A stretch of 64,000 nt of DNA from Azorinus chamasolen (taxonomy: Eukaryota > Mollusca > Bivalvia > Cardiida > Solecurtidae), in the NCBI GenBank assembly GCA_963576725.1, contig OY755240.1:11701878-11765877 (forward strand), in the 5' to 3' direction. Both the position numbers and the translations under genes were made by a program. The notes beneath the pieces are model-generated. The model made no database searches. It was given only the letters and a program-made list of their open reading frames with translations, and had not been told where the DNA came from. Below, piece after piece: positions 1-12,141 of this stretch; within the stretch, counting starts at the first letter, position 1; the number at the start of each line of letters is the position of its first letter.

Positions 1-219
1 GTATTGCTACAGCTATCTAGAAACACATGTGACAGCTTAATACATGTCTAAAGTAATGCTGAAAGCTCATACAGGAGCTTTCAGCATTACTTTAGACCTG
101 TATAAAGCTGTGATCGCACGAAATTATTTAGATAATAAATCGGCTGACTCGAACTTCTGTTATCTCGAACAAATTTGTATGGTCTCTTGAAGTTCGAGAT
201 ATCGAAGTTCAACTGTATA
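1..219. repeat. P5-type TA MITE, truncated by window start
   Basis: Right two thirds of a P5 element: core palindrome AATGCTGAAAGCTC with its inverse, then GAAGTTCGAGATATCGAAG and a terminal TTCAACTG followed by TA. Compare complete copies at 11756-12071 and 54627-54922. Confidence 0.8.
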
Positions 220-354
220 TAGATTTGGTTCTTCAGTTTCTTCCAATACCAAAAAGGTCTTAATCCATATGCCATTATAACAATTCATCTGATAAACAAT
301 CATGATGCCGTTATCTGTCTGTAGTATGAATACTCAACAGATATAGAGGATCTG

Positions 355-632
355 TTGCGAGTTGTCTTTTAAGATCACATGTTCCTAAACGAGCCTTAGA
401 AAAATGTCATTAAGCGAGCCTTGGCGAGCTTAATAACATTTTCTTGGTGAGTTTAGGAACATGTGATCTTAAAAGACAACGAGCATCAGATTCTTTTTCT
501 CACATATCAAAAAAGTGTATTCTAAAGTGATCTTACACGTGAGTTTAGGAACATGTGATCTTAAAAGACAACGAGCATCAGATTCTTTTTCTCACATATC
601 AAAAAAGTGTATTCTAAAGTGATCTTACACGT
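355..632. repeat. Inverted repeat plus 92-bp tandem duplication
   Basis: A roughly 60-bp arm containing GTTGTCTTTTAAGATCACAT is followed by its inverse ending near 480. The right arm and its flank are then duplicated in direct orientation (447-538 and 539-630, period 92, nearly identical). No coding potential. Confidence 0.8.
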
Positions 633-1010
633 GTTACAGATAAGGAAATCTTAACCTGTTGTTCTAACTCGGAGATAAGGGAAGGTATGTGAGAAAAAAG
701 AGTTCCCTCATGTTATGTAAGAAATAATGTCGTAATAATGATCGTAAATATGTCTTAGCTGAAATTATGTTATGATGAATGCATACAGTATATTTAGAGG
801 GCTTGGTGCAAAACTATTCTAACTCCCTCACTTTGATAGTTTTGCACCAAACCCTCGATTTTGGCTCTGGTAGAATGTAGAATGAGACCTATATAAGTTC
901 ATAGGCAAACCAAATATACCCTGCTCAGACGGCCCCTATAAGAGCCATCTGACCTGGATCTACCCTGTTTGCAAAGACGTGAAAAGGCGCTTGTATGAAG
1001 GAAAGGATTT
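633..1010. repeat. Small palindrome and PB-A relic
   Basis: 797-857 is a hairpin with arms around GGTGCAAAACTATT. 900-1010 is a degenerate PB-A hairpin and right flank (GACGTGAAAAGGCGC). No gene seen. Confidence 0.6.
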
Positions 1011-1014
1011 AGGA

Positions 1015-1254
1015 TTAACCCTTTCCCTCATATAAACGTGTTTTCACGCATTTGCAAACAGAGTAGACCAGACCATAGAGGAGCCGTCTGAACAGGGTCT
1101 GCTCTGTTTGCTAATAGAATTTGATAGATCTGTGTCTTTACTTTCTAAAATATCTACAATGCTCCATCCTCCAGATTTCTTTATACCTATTATGTTAATG
1201 AATATTCAGTAGGTATTAAAATTTGGCCTAAGCACAGAACAGAGAAAGGGTTAA
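1015..1254 (-). repeat. PB-A MITE, TTAA-flanked (piggyBac-like)
   Basis: TTAACCCTTTCCCTC at one end and GAGAAAGGGTTAA at the other, with TTAA at both borders, which is the target site of piggyBac transposons. Inside is the hairpin GCAAACAGAGTAGACC / GGTCTGCTCTGTTTGC. No ORF, so non-autonomous. Confidence 0.8.
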
Positions 1255-1483
1255 GAAATACACTTGTTTGAATAGTGTGGATGCTTAAAGAGAGCTTTTA
1301 CTATATATAAATTATATACCCGTAGTATGTAAATAATCCTACAGGAAAAAATCAGTCCATGTAATTTAAAGCGACGAAACACACGTTTTGAAGGAAAATA
1401 TCAAATTGTTAAAATCAAAATCATCCGGGTCTGTATTTTGGGTTGTTTCCTCACAGTCTCTGTACTACTGTTATATCGTGTTT

Positions 1484-2688
1484 TAGCTCACCTGAGCAAA
1501 GCTCAGGGTGAGCTTTTGGGATACTTGAATGTCCGTCGTCCGTCGTGCGTCGTGCGTCGTCCGTCGTCAACAATTTGCTTGTGTACACTCTAGTGGTCAC
1601 AATTGTAGTCCAATCTTCATGAAACTTGGTCAGGACGAATGTCTTCATAAAATCTCGGACGAGTTCGAAAGTGGGTCAGGTTGGGTTAAAAACTAGGTCA
1701 CTAGGTCAAATAGTGGGAAAACCTTGTGAACCCTCTACAGGTCACATTTTTAGCCCAATTTTCATGAAACTTGGTCAGAATGATTGTCTTGATAAAATCT
1801 TGGAGGAGTTTGAAAGATGGGTTATGTGGGGTAAAAAACTAGGTCACTAGGTCAAACAGTAGAAAAGCCTTGTGAACACTCTAGTGGTCACAATTTTAGT
1901 CCAATCTTCATGAAACTTGGTCAGAATGAATGTCTTGATAAAATCTTGGACGAGTTCGAAAGTGGGTCAAGTGGAGTCACTAGGTCAAACAGTAGAAAAA
2001 CCTTGTGAACACACTAGTGGTCACATTTTAGTCCAATCTTCATGAAACTTAGTCATAATGATTGTCTTGATAATATCTCAAATGAGTTTGAAAGTGTGTT
2101 ATGTGGGGTCAAAAACTAGGTTACTGGGTCAAATAGTAGGAAAACCTTGTGAACATTCTAGAGGTCACATTAATAGCCAAATCTTCATGAAAATTGGTCA
2201 GAATGATTGTTCTAATAAAATCTTGGACAAATTTGAAAGTGGGTTATGTGAAGTCAAAAAGAAGGTCACTGGGTCATATCTTAGAGAAATCTAGTTTACA
2301 CTCCAGTGGCCACATTTTTAGCCCTCTTCCTCAAACTTGCTCAGAGTGTTTGTCTTGGTGATATCAAGGTTGAGTGTGATCATGGGTTGGGTGGGAATAA
2401 AAAGTAGGTCACTAGGTCAAATCTTAGAAAAATTACTTTAGAGGGGCACATTTTTAGCCCAATCTTCATTGGTCAGAATCATTGTCTTGATAAAATCAAT
2501 ATGCTAAATCTTTGAAAATCTTGTTCTGCAGAACCACTGCTCATGATCCACTGCTCATGATCCACTATCAACATTATTCATATATTGTCCCTAAGGTCAA
2601 TATTGACCCTACCCATGGGCTTCCTAGCAAAAATCTTAAATCTATGGCAATCAGGTGAGCGATTAAGGGTCATCTTGTCCCTCTTGTT
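1484..2688. mobile_element. Non-autonomous element with ~146-bp internal tandem repeats
   Basis: Starts TAGCTCACCTGAGC, followed by a CCGTCGTCCGTCGTGCGTCG-like stretch and CAATTTGCTTGTG, and ends CAGGTGAGCGATTAAGGGTC then CTTGTCCCTCTTGTT. Between are about six copies of a repeat containing TTCATGAAACTTGGTCAG (1616, 1762, 1908, 2039, 2186, spacing mostly 146-147). This architecture is common in mollusc genomes to my knowledge; its transposon class is uncertain. The small ORFs in it are repeat translations. Confidence 0.65.
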
Positions 2689-2749
2689 ATCTAAACTGGT
2701 GGGATCTAAGATAAACGATAGGATGGGCCAACTGAGATGGACTAGGTTG

Positions 2750-5700
2750 ATGTACGTGGGTGGATTTATATGTACGTGGGTGTATGAATGTGAACGTGGG
2801 TAGATGGATATGTACGTGGTATGATGGATAGGTTAGCTGGGTGAATGCATACTATGTGGGTGGGTCGACGTGTATGTGGGTAGTTGGATGCGTACATGGG
2901 TGAATGGATATTTACCTGCATGGATGGATATGTACATTGATGGATGGATATCTTCGTTGATGGATGGATGGATGGATGGATGGATGGATGGATGGATGGA
3001 TGGATGGATGGATGGATGGATGGATGGATGGATGGATGGATGGATGGATACGTGGATGGACTGATATGTTCTTGGATGGATGTATATTTACAGGGGTAGA
3101 TGTCTATGTACTTGAGTGGATGGATAAGTACGTGAGTAGATGGATATGTATGTGAGTGGATGGATATGTACGTGAGTAGATGGATATGTATGTGAGTGGA
3201 TGGATATGTACGTGAGTGGACGGATATGTACGTGAGTGGATGGATATGTACGTGAGTGGATGAATATGTACGTGAGTGGGTGGATAGGTACGTGAGTGGG
3301 TGGATAGGTACGTGAGTGGATGGATATGTACGTGGGTGGATGGATATGTACGTGAGTGGGTGGATAGGTACGTGAGTGGATGGATATGTACTTGAGTGGA
3401 TGGATATGTACGTGAGTGGATATATGTATATGTGGGTGGATGGATATGTACGTATGTGGATAGATATGTACATTCGCTGGTGGATATGTACGTCCGTGGA
3501 TGGATTTTGCGCTGATGGATGTATACGTACTTGGTTGGACGGATATGAACATGAGTGGATATATATGTGTGTGGATGGATATTTACGTGAGTTGGTGGAT
3601 ATTTATATGGATGGATAAATATTACGTGGGTGGATGAATGTACACGTGGGTAGATGTAGATGCACATGGGTGGATGGATAGGTACGTGGGTGGGGTATGT
3701 ATACGTGGGTGGATGGACATGTACGTGAATTGGTGGATATGTACGTTGGTGGATTGATCAATATGTATGTAGATGGATGAATATACGTAAGTGGATGGAT
3801 AAACATGTATAAGTGGACGGATGGTTATGTATGTGGTTGATGGTTATGTACGTGAGTGAATGGTTATGTACGTGGGTGGGAGTATATGTACGTGGGTGGG
3901 TGTATATGTACGTGGGTGGATGGTTATGTACGTGGTGGATGGTTATGTACGTGGGTGGATGGTTATGCACGTGGATGGATGGTTATGTACGTGGGTGGAT
4001 GGTTATGTACGGGGTGGATGGTTATGTACTTGGAGGGATGGTTATGTACGTGGATGGATGGTTATGTACGTGGATGGATGTATATGTACGTGGGTGGATG
4101 GTTATGTACGTGGTGGATGGTTATGTACGTGGGTGGATGGTTATGCACGTGGATGGATGGTTATGTACGTGGGTGGATGGTTATGTACGGGGTGGATGGT
4201 TATGTACTTGGATGGATGGTTATGTACGTGGATGGATGGTTATGCACGTGGATGGATGGTTATGTACGTGGGTGGATGGTTATGTACTTGGATGGATGGT
4301 TATGCACGTGGATGGATGGTTATGCACGTGGATGGATGGTTATGTACGTGGATGGATGGTTATGTACCTGGATGGATGGTTATGTACGGGATGGATGGTT
4401 ATGTACGGGGTGGATGGTTATGTACGGGGTGGATGGTTATGTACGTGGATGGATGGTTATGTACGGGTGGATGGTTATGTACGTGGATGGATGGTTATGT
4501 ACGTGGTGGATGGTTATGTACGGGATGGATGGTTATGTACGGGGTGGATGATTATGTACGGGATGGATGGTTATGTACGTGGTGGATGGTTATGTACGTG
4601 GTGGATGGTTATGTACGTGGTGGATGGTTATGTACGTGGTGGATGGTTATGTACGGGATGGATGGTTATGTACGGGATGGATGGTTATGTACGTGGTGGA
4701 TGGTTATGTACGTGGTGGATGGTTATGTACGGGGTGGATGGTTATGTACGGGATGGATGGTTATGTACGGGATGGATGGTTATGTACGGGGTGGATGGTT
4801 ATGTACGGGGTGGATGGTTATGTACGGGATGGATGGTTATGTACGGGATGGATGGTTATGTACGTGGTGGATGGTTATGTACGTGGTGGATGGTTATGTA
4901 CGGGGTGGATGGTTATGTACGGGATGGATGGTTATGTACGTGGTGGATGGTTATGTACGTGGTGGATGGTTATGTACGGGATGGATGGTTATGTACGTGG
5001 GTGGATGGTTATGTACGGGGTGGATGGTTATGTACTTGGAGGGATGGTTATGTACGTGGGTGGATGGTTATGTACTTGGAGGGATGGTTATGTACGGGAT
5101 GGATGGTTATGTACTTGGAGGGATGGTTATGTACGGGGTGGATGGTTATGTACGGGATGGATGGTTATGTACGTGGTGGATGGTTATGTACGTGGGTGGA
5201 TGGTTATGTACGTGGTGGATGGTTATGTACGGGGTGGATGGTTATGTACTTGGATGGATGGTTATGTACGTGGTGGATGGTTATGTACGGGGTGGATGGT
5301 TATGTACGGGATGGATGGTTATGTACGTGGGTGGATGGTTATGTACGGGGTGGATGGTTATGTACGTGGGTGGATGGTTATATACGTGGTTGATGGTTAT
5401 GTACGTGGATGGATGGTTATGTACGTGGATGGATGGTTATGTACGGGGTGGATGGTTATGTACGTGGATGGATGGTTATGTACGTGGTTGATGGTTATGT
5501 ACGTGGGTGGATGGTTATGTACGTGAGTGGTTGGTTATGTACGGGGTGGATGGTTATGTACGGGGTGGATGGTTATGTACGGGGTGGATGGTTATGTACG
5601 TGGGTGGATGGTTATATACGTGGTTGATGGTTATGTACGTGGATGGATGGTTATGTACGTGGGTGGATGGTTATGTACGGGGTGGATGGTTATGTACGTG

Positions 5701-5945
5701 GATGGATGGTTATGTACGTGGTTGATGGTTATGTACGTGGGTGGATGGTTATGTACGTGAGTGGATGGTTATGTACGTGGGTGAATGGTTATGTACGTGG
5801 CCGGATGGTTATGCACGTGGGTTGATAGTTATGAACGTGTGTGGATGGTTATGTACGTGATGGATGGTTATGTACGTGGTGGATGTTTATGTACGTGGGT
5901 GGATGGTTATGTACGTGGGTGGATGGTTATGTACGTGGGCGGGTG
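2750..5945. repeat. 3.2-kb GGATG-rich minisatellite
   Basis: Starts as irregular 20-bp units (GGATGGATATGTACGTGAG type), contains a pure (GGAT)n tract at about 2959-3050, then changes to 18-20 bp units (GTGGATGGTTATGTACG with G, GG or TG insertions) from about 3830. Strong purine/pyrimidine skew leaves all frames open on both strands, hence the very long but meaningless ORFs. Confidence 0.95.
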
Positions 5946-6228
5946 GATTAAAAGACAAGATCAGAGAAATAACTTGATGGCCCGTTTAAGTATGTACAAT
6001 AACATAGAAATATATAATATAGAATGGATAATAATAGTAATAATAATAACACAGAGCATGATGTATAATTATATGCTATAATATTATAATGGATAATATA
6101 GAAATATCTAATTTGCATAAATATTTAATATCGATTTATCAATTTAAGCAAACAGAGCAGACCTTGATCAAACGGCTCACAAAGTGGCCGTCTTATCTGT
6201 GTCTACTCTGTCTAAATAATTAATTTTA
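5946..6228. repeat. AT-rich flank with PB-A relic
   Basis: AT-rich sequence after the minisatellite, then a degenerate PB-A hairpin (about 6145-6215, GCAAACAGAGCAGACC). No gene seen. Confidence 0.5.
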
Positions 6229-6436
6229 TTAACCCACACAATGCTGAATTTTCAAATGGACTATTCCAAAATTCAAACAGGTCAACTTACGGTGAATATT
6301 CAGGGGGGAGTCTACAAAGTGTAACATGAAAAACAGTGCAGACCCTGATGAGAGGACCCCTCTAGGAGTCCTCTCATCTGGTTCTACACTGTTTATAATG
6401 GACATTAGTGAATCCTTTCCCGCATTGTAATGGTTA
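6229..6436 (+). repeat. PB-C MITE, TTAA-flanked
   Basis: TTAACCCACACAATGCTGAA at the left and GCATTGTAATGGTTAA at the right. Hairpin GACCCTGATGAGAGGA / TCCTCTCATCTGGTTC carries the T:T mismatch. Confidence 0.75.
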
Positions 6437-6557
6437 AAACATGTCAGAATCAAGATATTTGATACGTAGTCTGTGATTTGGTTTATACCCGCAATTTCTT
6501 TATTTCTTCCCGGTCGATGGTACGCCGTAGCTTGAAACACCATCCAATATCAACGTA

Positions 6558-6693
6558 CAGTAAAACCTCTCCAATAGGAGCGGTCTGTTTTACGTTCACA
6601 TTGCTTTAAGCAGCCACCTGTCCTAAATACCAACTAATTAACATAATTTAGTGGTCGTTTTACTGTAGTGGTCGTTATAGAGAGGTTTTACTG
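6558..6693. repeat. P1-type TA MITE, one arm mostly deleted
   Basis: CAGTAAAACCTCTCC at left, GAGAGGTTTTACTG at right, TA outside both. The left arm is lost up to the central AGGAGCGGTCTGTTTTAC. Confidence 0.75.
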
Positions 6694-6931
6694 TATATCT
6701 AATTCTAGAAATGTAAGACAAGTAGTGTGACTACAGGTCGTTTACTGAACAGTGTGGCTTCAATTCCTTATACTGCTAAATGCTCCAGTCATTTGCAAAC
6801 AGATTGGATCCAGAGCACGTGCAAAGTAACTCGGCGCTTCATCACGCTCCAATTTGATAGACACTCGGTCCCATTTGAGATCATTCTCAAGCATCTGGTT
6901 GGTCAGATTCTGGGCTTGCCGAGAATCTGTA

Positions 6932-7079
6932 TCCATGCTTATAAAACTATTTTGGTTGAGTTTGAGTTCGTTCTCAAGTTTTTGATTGGTCTGATTTGAG
7001 CCTAAGGCTCAAATCGGACCAATCAAAAGCTTGAGAACAAACTCAGACTCCACTAAAAAGCTTTATAAGCATGGACCCA
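6932..7079. repeat. GW palindromic MITE
   Basis: Long palindrome with ends TCCATGCTTATAAAAC and GCTTTATAAGCATGGACCC, centre GAGCCTAAGGCTC. Related copies at 11342-11554, 14191-14369, 38461-38642 and 62960-63121. Confidence 0.8.
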
Positions 7080-7260
7080 GACCAATCGGATACTTGAGAA
7101 TGAACTCAGACTCAGAATTTATAATCTTGGACCCTGGTCAAAAGTTTCTCAAAATTTTGAACGAATCTGAGATCAGTTTAAGCAGACGTCATTATAACTG
7201 GTAATCGGCTAATTTGGATTAACACCATAGACGGTGAAATGCGACAGGGATATGCGTGTA

Positions 7261-7479
7261 TTAACCCCTTCGATGCCAGCATTGTCGTCTGCTGGGCATA
7301 GTTTCGTTTATTTTTAGTGTAAGTGTGTGCATTTTTTCCATTTTCTTTATAAAACGGTAAACAGAGTTTCAAACAGTTTGGATCCTGATGAGACGCCGAG
7401 TTACTCGGCGTCTCGTCTGGATCCAAACTGTTTGCATGTGATATCATAAACCCCGTCATTGTGGCACGGAAGGGTTTAA
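7261..7479 (+). repeat. PB-R MITE, TTAA-flanked
   Basis: TTAACCCCTTCGATGCCAGC to GGCACGGAAGGGTTTAA. Hairpin AACAGTTTGGATCC / GGATCCAAACTGTT around GATGAGACGCCGAGTTACTC with a T:T mismatch. A near twin is at 38770-38987. Confidence 0.85.
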
Positions 7480-8338
7480 ATTTCAAATACCAGGGGTGTG
7501 TTTTATTTCTTCAATAATGATTTTGATTATACACACAATCTTAATCACGATTGCTATAGTATTAAAACAATTTGACATGTTGTAAACAAAAACTAAAAAT
7601 ATAAATAAAATAATAATAATAAAAAATAGATCTAATAAAATTAAACAAAAATATGTTGGGAACATATTTTACTTCGAGTGCAAATAGAAAGGTAACTCTT
7701 ACCTCAACTGTTACCTTCCATAACCATTCTGAAAATGGTTTGAAGTTGTGACTCCTCCGCTGTTCTTGTAAGTCCCGCCATTTTGATTATGGTTAGATTT
7801 TAATCGAGGTCATAGCTTGATTAGTCTTATTAGAGACACAATCATGAGCTGTAATCCTGATTCAGATTTGCGATAATAAAATACACCCCAGGATGCGTTG
7901 GCTTAACCGATAATGACCCATACTCGCTACACAAGATATATGTAAACAGTATAGGCAAAGATCAGCGGACTGTCCTCTGATCAGGGTGTGTCTGTTTGCT
8001 GTTAATTTTAATGTCAATTCTTATTTCTAAGAAATTATTAATTGGATTCATTTTTATAGCGGTAACATTAATGCTGGTATTTTTTATTTTGACAGAAACT
8101 GAAGGATCGTATCTGAATTATTTCATAAGCAAACCGTGCAAACACCTTTTTAGCAAGCAAAATGGAAGTATCTAATTAAGTATCAAAATTTAATCCAAAA
8201 TAGATGATTTTGAAGTGATCATGACACCATAATCATATAAAAACAATATGTACATAATTATGCATTATTGTGTAGAACGGTTTAGTTGACATACTTCCAA
8301 TGCATAAACATAAAAATATGCATAAAACTTTATGTTGC
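7480..8338. other. Intergenic, AT-rich, no gene seen
   Basis: AT-rich sequence with one decayed hairpin of the CAGACCC type near 7945-8000. No exon, RNA or intact repeat recognised. Confidence 0.5.
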
Positions 8339-8608
8339 TTAACCCTTTCCCTCATATTGACGACTTTTGACGACTCTATAAAAGTCACTTTGTGACACCA
8401 TTGTGATAAATAGAGCATTTGCTCCTATAGGAGCAAATGCTCTATTTATCACAATGGTTTCAAACTGCAAAATTTAAAAAATAATCCTTTTCTCTAATTA
8501 ATGCTCCCACAAAGTAAATACAGATGTATTTACTTCGTGATGCTCCTTTTCGGTATATTAATTCAAAGAGGTTGTATTTAAAAAATAGCCTATGAGGTAA
8601 TGGGTTAA
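8339..8608. repeat. PB-F MITE, TTAA-flanked
   Basis: TTAACCCTTTCCCTCATATT to GAGGTAATGGGTTAA. Contains a duplicated central hairpin region around ATAGAGCATTTGCTCCTATA and the TTTTCGGTA/TTCAAAGAGGTTG arm typical of this family. Confidence 0.75.
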
Positions 8609-8721
8609 ATAATAAACGTTTTAACGTATCGAAAGCAAGCATCAGAGCTAACGTATCATTTTTTCCAGCAGGCTGTAGGCTAATATCTCCCATACTTATC
8701 CTTAACTCCAAAGATACGTAT

Positions 8722-9313
8722 TTAGCCCTTTCACCGCCAATGTCGCATAAATGCATCACGACAAATAGTGCAGTCCCAGATCAGTCGCCGCCTTTTCAAG
8801 GCGGCATCTGATCAGGGACTTCACTTTTTGTCTAAATCTCTATATTTATATATGTGCTTTATTCCTTTGAAATTTGCATTTATTTATCTCATTTCCTTAT
8901 TTTACTGAATGAATTAACAAAATGGTATTGCAGACGACATTCAGAAATTTGGCGCCGGTTAAGATAAATGTTCACCGAGTGTCAAACAGCTTGGATCGGT
9001 GCCTCATCTTGATGTTCGCAAATGCGAGTCTGGTTGGTGGATAGCGAGATGAGAGTCAAACATATTAACCCGTTCGGCGCCAAATTTCTAATTGTCGTCT
9101 GCAATCCAAAGTTTTTTAAACCATTCGTTACAATAAGGAAATGATATAAATACATGCAAATTTCAAAAGAATAAAACACATATATAGAAATAGAGAATGA
9201 GACAAAAAGTGAAGTCCCTGATCAGACGCCGCCTTGAAAAGGCGGCGTCTGATCTGGGACTGCACTATTTGTTGTGGTGCATTTATGCGACTTCGGCGGT
9301 AAAAAAGGGTTAA
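8722..9313. repeat. Two PB-E MITEs, inverted, with PB-R fragment between
   Basis: Left copy 8722-8962 and right copy 9064-9313 lie in opposite orientation (the right runs from CGTTCGGCGCCAAATTTC to CGGCGGTAAAAAAGGGTTAA). Both hold a GCCGCCTT/AAGGCGGC hairpin with the shared mismatch (A:A left, T:T right). Between them is a degraded PB-R piece (GTCAAACAGCTTGGATC). Confidence 0.75.
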
Positions 9314-9974
9314 GTATTTGAATGCTCTTAGATGATTTTTATAATGGTGTATGAACACAATATTTTTACCATGGCTGAAACCATAGAACCAGTTGCTTCA
9401 TAAGCAAGCAAAGCTTATCTAAATCATAGTCGTTTGAGCAGGGTCTACTCTGTTTGCAAAAGCGTTTGGAAATGTGTTTTATTAAATCTAGATATCGGTT
9501 TAAATAGAATAAACGCTACACTAAACCCCTATTACTTCATTACTTATATCCAACATTTACCCGTTCCCTGTTCAATATTCCTATAACAAAAAAATAACAC
9601 CATTGCTGTTTATTAGCTGACTTTTTATGCAGTTACAGTTTCAGAGGGGTTTTGCTTTTGCTTTGACAAAAACTGTAGAATCAAATCTATATCATACAGT
9701 AAAACCACCTGCTTACGAAGACATGTATGTTCAATCATTAAGTGGTCACATTGGAGGGGTTCTACTGTATAAGCAAAGAGAGTAGACCCTAATCAGACGG
9801 TTCCCCTGGCAAATATGTGAAAAGGCGTTTATATGAGGGAAGTGTTATGCTTCAATTTGGTTTCAAAACTGACAGTGGAAGGTTTCCTTGGAAACATTTT
9901 GTAATATGTTTCACATTACATGTTGATTGTAATCAATTGGTTTAAGGAATTTATTAACACGTGAACGTATTTTA
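9314..9974. repeat. PB-A relics and short P3 MITE
   Basis: Two partial PB-A hairpins (about 9430-9470 and 9775-9850) flank a 71-bp P3 deletion derivative at 9697-9767 that keeps both termini (CAGTAAAACC and GGTTCTACTG with TA outside) but no core. Confidence 0.6.
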
Positions 9975-10168
9975 TTAACTCTTTCGGTGCCAACTTTTGT
10001 CTTTTGCTACATATTTCCCTTTTTTATTTTTATTTATTTTTGCGTAAAAACAGGCACAGCAACAAACGGTTTTGATCCTAATGAGATGCCGAGTAACTCG
10101 GTGTCTCATCTGAATTCAAACGGTTTGCATAAGTAATCACAGATGAGACATTGGCAGCGAAAGAGTTG
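9975..10168 (+). repeat. PB-R MITE
   Basis: TTAACTCTTTCGGTGCCAAC to TTGGCAGCGAAAGAGTTGA. The hairpin with GATGCCGAGTAACTCGGTG keeps the T:T mismatch; the right TTAA is mutated. Confidence 0.75.
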
Positions 10169-10851
10169 ACGAGAAATGTAACGTCTGTACACGCACACGG
10201 AAGCAAATGCAAAAGGTTTGTCAGGAAATTACACCTGCAACCAAAACTACCCTTTACTTGCCGAAGTTTCCAAAGTGGAACGGTCCATCATTGTTCGTTG
10301 GTAGAATCCATTCAATGTGAAAGGTTACAAGGTGCGAGAATATTTTCAAATGACATACTGTAATCAGAATCTGATCAAATTATTCTTCTATAAGTTCTGT
10401 GATCGTGGTCTACACTGCAGGTGCACTCATTTCCCGCACTCAAAGGTTTATCCCCTATCCCGCTTTTCTCGACCTGACTCGGATTTGCAAACAGTTTGGA
10501 TCCAGATGAGGCGCCGAGTGGCTCGGCGTCTCATCAAGATCCAGAGTATTTGACACTCGGTCAGTAGTTTCTAAAATGAATCGGAAGTAGTCAAATTGCT
10601 CCAGATCCACTGACTACTTGTACCATATCCATATTGGAGTATATTTTTTTTTCAAAGTGGGGTTAGGGTTAAGTTCCACTTATCCGCTAGAGTTTATTAC
10701 AATCCAGTATCGCACGCCCACCGTCATGCATATTGTGATGTGGATTCAGTAGGGACAGTGGAGTATTGGGTGATCTAATGGAGCAATCTGAGAAACATAA
10801 GTCAGCAGAGGTGGTAAGGGTTGTACATTGTGTTAGCATACTGATCTGATA
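10169..10851. other. Intergenic with PB-R hairpin relic
   Basis: Mostly unrecognised sequence. 10488-10560 holds a PB-R hairpin (AAACAGTTTGGATCCAGATG). Short ORFs here read through the hairpin and show no family features. Confidence 0.5.
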
Positions 10852-11055
10852 CAGTAAAACCTCTCCATAACGGCCACCAAATTACATTGAGTATTTTGTG
10901 TTAAAGGCAGGTGGCTGCTTAAAGCAAGGTGAATGTAAAACAGAACGCTCCTATAGGAGCGTTCTGTTTTACGTTCACCTTGCTTTAAACAACCACCTGC
11001 CCTAAATACCAACTAATTAACACAATTTAGTGGCCGTTATAGACAGTTTTTACTG
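10852..11055. repeat. P1-type TA MITE, complete
   Basis: CAGTAAAACCTCTCCATAAC at left and the inverse at right, TA on both sides. Core palindrome GCAGGTGGCTGCTTAAAGCA then ACAGAACGCTCCTATAGGAG. No ORF. Confidence 0.88.
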
Positions 11056-11117
11056 TATACACATCTGTTATTAGAGATGTATAGGTCTACAGAGGTGGTA
11101 AGGGTTGTGGATGGTTT

Positions 11118-11232
11118 AGCATATTGATCTAATATACACATCTAGCATACTGATCTAATATACACATCTAGCATACTGATCTAATACACACATCTAGCAT
11201 ACTGATCTAATACACACATCTAATATACAAAT
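11118..11232. repeat. Short tandem repeat, ~25 bp
   Basis: About five copies of ATCTAGCATACTGATCTAAT followed by ATACAC. Confidence 0.85.
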
Positions 11233-11341
11233 CTCTTATTTCTCATCTAAACCTTATCTTGTTGGTACTCATTAGACTTGTCCTGCCGACAAGAGTCTAA
11301 TGAGTACCAACAAGTCAGGGGTTGGGCAGAGAAATAACAGG

Positions 11342-11554
11342 GCCAATGCTTATAAAGCTTTTTAATTGAGTCTGAGTTCGTTCTCAAGCTTTTGATTTGT
11401 CAGATTTGAGTTCTCAAGCTTTTGATTGGTCAGATTTGAGTTCTCAAGCTTTTGATTGTTCAGATTTGAGCATTTGGCTCAAATCTGACCAATCAAAAAC
11501 TAAACTTGAGAACGAAATCAGACTCAACTAAAATTTTTTATAAGCATGGACCCA
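11342..11554. repeat. GW MITE with triplicated left-arm segment
   Basis: The left arm carries three direct copies of a ~30-bp segment with AAGCTTTTGATT and CAGATTTGAG; the right arm has one. Ends AATGCTTATAAAGC and TATAAGCATGGACCC. Confidence 0.8.
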
Positions 11555-11755
11555 GATCATTTTTCAAAGATTTGTTAAATAGTCCTGTTATCTAAATGTC
11601 TTGGACATAGGGGTTTTACCTCATTTTTTCCATGAATATTCTTGTAAGAAATAACGACGTCATGAAGGTTAATTAGATTATATTTTTATGGCACAGTTGT
11701 ATAGCTCCGGGGTCGTCTGTTCTGGGTCTGCTCTGTTTGCTTATAGAATAATATA

Positions 11756-12071
11756 CAGTTGAACTTCGATATCTCGAACTCGGATGACTCGAACTTCGGG
11801 GTAACTCGAACAAAAAGTTCGGTCCTTCCAAAACTTACAATACAGAATTGCTCTAACATGTATCGCTACAGATATCTAGAAACACATGTGACAGCTTAAT
11901 ACAGGTCTAAAGTAATACTTGAAGCTCCTACATGAGCTTTCTGCATTACTTTAGACCTGTATTAAGTTGTGGTCTTGAGAAATTCAGATAAGATATCGGA
12001 TGACTCAAACTTATGTTATCTCGAACTAATTTGTATGGTCCCTTGAAGTTCGAGTTATCGAAGTTCAACTG
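11756..12071. repeat. P5-type TA MITE, complete
   Basis: CAGTTGAACTTCGATATCTC at left, inverse at right, TA flanks. Core AATACAGGTCTAAAGTAATA and GAAGCTCC palindrome. Confidence 0.85.
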
Positions 12072-12141
12072 TAGATCTGACTACAGTTACTGATATGGCC
12101 AACGTTCCCTATGTTCGTATGCCATTATAAAATGAATTTAA

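Noticed and set aside
1425..1450. First exon ending TTTTGG before GTTGTTT
   Set aside because: Would fit an FW end, but the donor is weak, 13.6 kb from the next exon, and no upstream Met context fits.
1626..2294. ORFs with FMKLGQNDC and similar words
   Set aside because: Translations of the ~146-bp repeats of the 1484-2688 element; no domain and frames break between units.
2766..3806. Minus-strand ORFs rich in His, Pro, Ser, Thr and Tyr
   Set aside because: Opposite-strand reading of the same minisatellite.
3813..5526. Very long ORFs (up to 543 codons) rich in Trp, Met, Val, Tyr and Gly
   Set aside because: They are translations of the GGATGGTTATGTACG minisatellite; all frames are open because the unit lacks stops.
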